From contig NTJZ01000004.1 in NCBI GenBank assembly GCA_002457215.1, positions 1 through 64,000 on the forward strand: a DNA stretch of 64,000 nucleotides, written 5' to 3'. The number at the start of each line of letters is the position of its first letter. Position 1 is the stretch's first letter. A program made the translations under genes and the position numbers. Below, piece after piece: positions 62,422 through 64,000 of the stretch. The notes below the pieces were generated by a model, which worked only from the letters and a program-made list of their open reading frames with translations, did not search any database and was not told the origin of the DNA. This DNA is from OM182 bacterium MED-G28 (GTDB lineage Bacteria; Pseudomonadota; Gammaproteobacteria; Pseudomonadales; Pseudohongiellaceae).

Positions 62422-64000
62422 TTAAAGTTGGACAGCCTGGATAAGATTCTTAGGCACCATCTTACTGGATAATCTCTTCAAGTTGAGAATAAACACCGCC
62501 AATATTGTCAGCATGGCCGTAATCCAAATTGAAGAGAAGAGTGGATTAATACTAAAAGTGCCTATCTGATAAATCACTGTCGCGGTTATGTAGGCCAGGC
62601 CCGTGCACCAGCTAAATATCAACAGAGTCCAGCGCCAACCGGCCTCTTTGTTAACTGCGCCTAACACTGCAACACAGGGTGCATACAAGAGTATAAATAC
62701 CAAATAACAGAATGCAGCGAAGGGTCCTGAAAATAGACTGGCCATATTGGTGAGAGTGCTTCCGCTTACTTCCTGTTCCTCAGCAACAGCCGCGGTATCT
62801 GATACATCGCCGATTGAGATGCCTAATGGGTCAGTTAACGCGGTTCCCAGTGAGGCAAGTTCAGCACCTATGGAATAGAAGGCCTCGCCTGTAGCTGCAA
62901 TCAGGTCTGGCGGTTCTCCGTTCCCAGATGAGCCAGCTGGCTCGCTGTAGAGTGCGTCGAGTGTCCCGACGATTGCTTCTTTGGCAAACATGCCAGTGAA
63001 TAGACCTACAGTAGCAGGCCAGTTTTCCTCTTCAATGCCTAAAGGTGCAAATGCAGGAGTAATAGACTTGCCGATAACGCTCAGTACTGAATTTTCAGAA
63101 TCTTCGTTATTGAAGCTGCCGTCTGTGCCGATTGAATTTAAAAAGCTTAAGGCAATCACGACAATAACGATGGTTTTACCCGCTCGAAAAATAAACCCTT
63201 TTAAGCGAAACCAAGTGGTGAGCAAAATATTTCGTGGGATTGGAATATGGTAGGCAGGCATTTCTTGAAACGAAGGAGTAATTTCATCCGTAAACAACTG
63301 CTTTCTAAAAACCCAGCCGGTAAAAACTGCTAAACCTATGCCTAACAAATACAAAGCAAATACAATATTTTGTCCGTTTTGTTGAAAGAACGCAGCCGCG
63401 AATAGTGCGTAAACTGTTAACCTTGCGCCACAGCTCATAAAGGGAGCCATGGATATAGTCATCAAGCGATCACTATCTCGGCCCAAGGTGCGCGCTGCCA
63501 TGACCGCAGGTACATTGCACCCAAAACCAACAATTAAAGGTACAAATGCGTTACCTGGCAAACCAATGCCGCTCATTAATCGATCGATAACGAATGCTGC
63601 GCGGGACATATAGCCAGAATCCTCAAGAAAAGATAGGCATAAATAAAGGAATCCGATAACTGGGATAAAAGTAGCAACTAAAGTTATTCCGCCACCAACT
63701 CCTTGAGCCAGCAAGGTTATAATTATGTCAGGCGCAGAAGCTTGCTCCAGTAACCAAGTAGTTCCGTCCACTAAAACTGCAGCAAACAAAATATCAAAAA
63801 AATCAATAAATACTGCTCCTAGATTTACCGCAAAGGTAAACATGAGATAAATCATCAATAGAAAGAAAGGTACACCGAGCCAACGATTTAGTACTACTGC
63901 GTCAATTTGTTCCGATAAGCTATGTCTTGTTGGACTAACTTCAACCACGCCATTAACTAGTTGCCGGGACTGATGATAGCGTTGCAATATTTTGTCGTCG
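62422..64000 (-). CDS. feoB: Ferrous iron transporter FeoB, C-terminal part, 5' end outside window
   Basis: At least 525 codons of an open minus-strand frame that continues past the right edge; the first in-window start-like codon (TTG 63987) is internal, since the frame is open upstream. The part seen is the membrane domain: the Gate repeats with LSFLEDSGYMSRAAFVIDRL, GLPGNAFVPLIVGFGCNVPAV, MSCGARLTVYALFAAAFF and a later VGLFTGMFAKEAIVG repeat. The N-terminal G-protein domain, with the GTP-binding motifs, must lie outside. An insert near 340-395 rich in serine and glycine separates the two halves. Cysteine C180 in FGCNVPAV is typical. It is followed 13 bases later by the glycosyltransferase gene. 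Confidence 0.92.
   Translation of the reverse strand, partial: DDKILQRYHQSRQLVNGVVEVSPTRHSLSEQIDAVVLNRWLGVPFFLLMIYLMFTFAVNLGAVFIDFFDILFAAVLVDGTTWLLEQASAPDIIITLLAQGVGGGITLVATFIPVIGFLYLCLSFLEDSGYMSRAAFVIDRLMSGIGLPGNAFVPLIVGFGCNVPAVMAARTLGRDSDRLMTISMAPFMSCGARLTVYALFAAAFFQQNGQNIVFALYLLGIGLAVFTGWVFRKQLFTDEITPSFQEMPAYHIPIPRNILLTTWFRLKGFIFRAGKTIVIVVIALSFLNSIGTDGSFNNEDSENSVLSVIGKSITPAFAPLGIEEENWPATVGLFTGMFAKEAIVGTLDALYSEPAGSSGNGEPPDLIAATGEAFYSIGAELASLGTALTDPLGISIGDVSDTAAVAEEQEVSGSTLTNMASLFSGPFAAFCYLVFILLYAPCVAVLGAVNKEAGWRWTLLIFSWCTGLAYITATVIYQIGTFSINPLFSSIWITAMLTILAVFILNLKRLSSKMVPKNLIQAVQL

Noticed and set aside
1-64000. CRISPR arrays, prophage, insertion sequences or an integrative element
   Set aside because: No repeat-spacer array, transposase, integrase or attachment-site pair was seen. 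The AT-rich sigma cassette alone is not enough to call an island.

Overview
The window looks like a stretch of chromosome from a free-living, probably marine, gammaproteobacterium. This is an inference from gene content: a proteobacterial-type OadGAB sodium pump, AtoE, acetoacetyl-CoA synthetase, AmiD, an MltB-like transglycosylase, TrmO, CysE and FeoB. Base composition is moderate, with several AT-rich pockets. I saw no rRNA, tRNA, CRISPR array, insertion sequence or phage gene. Most genes are exported proteins, many of them oxidoreductases or beta-propellers, which suggests a bacterium that processes organic matter in the periplasm.

Region by region. 1-260 holds the start of an exported creatininase-family protein that runs off the left edge. 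580-7445 is a compact plus-strand cluster: a tri-heme cytochrome c, a DUF1592/1588/1585 lipoprotein with a heme motif, a Tat-exported DUF1552 protein, a three-unit secreted-repeat protein and an exported protein of unknown function; the last four overlap by a few bases. 7546-15407 carries three of the window's four copies of an uncharacterised exported family (ending in a conserved YEYACHEGNY motif), an NHL propeller, and a minus-strand HbpS-like/AacS/AmiD operon. 15612-24098 has a tiny membrane protein, a gamma-carbonic anhydrase, a PQQ enzyme, TrmO, two thioesterases, AtoE, an NHL propeller, a cupin and a CmcJ/NvfI-like protein. 24334-26642 encodes a cytochrome c / copper monooxygenase fusion with an exported partner. 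26712-31558 has an exported agmatinase-like protein, a DUF305-LVIVD fusion and a short-chain dehydrogenase. 31912-33136 is an AT-rich ECF sigma cassette.

33464-45749 continues with the fourth copy of the uncharacterised family, an alpha/beta hydrolase, a second PQQ enzyme, a third NHL propeller, an FG-GAP propeller, a PqaA-like hydrolase, a zincin-like protein, a murein transglycosylase and heme A synthase. 46028-54635 has a TonB-dependent receptor (probably starting at ATT), a saccharopine-dehydrogenase-like reductase, an alginate-export-type porin, a membrane-linked AraC regulator, a DUF6644-like membrane pair with a 54-residue partner, and a NIPSNAP protein. 54890-59039 is oadGAB and cysE. 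59527-64000 ends with an NTF2-like protein, a GT39-type glycosyltransferase and the C-terminal part of FeoB, which runs off the right edge.

How the genes may work together (inference): the PQQ enzymes, c-type cytochromes and copper enzyme could oxidise small organics in the periplasm and pass electrons to a heme-A oxidase (CtaA present). AtoE and AacS would take up and activate short-chain or keto acids, and OadGAB would link oxaloacetate decarboxylation to sodium export. Start sites were chosen by ribosome-binding sites and signal peptides, and several differ from the longest open frame.
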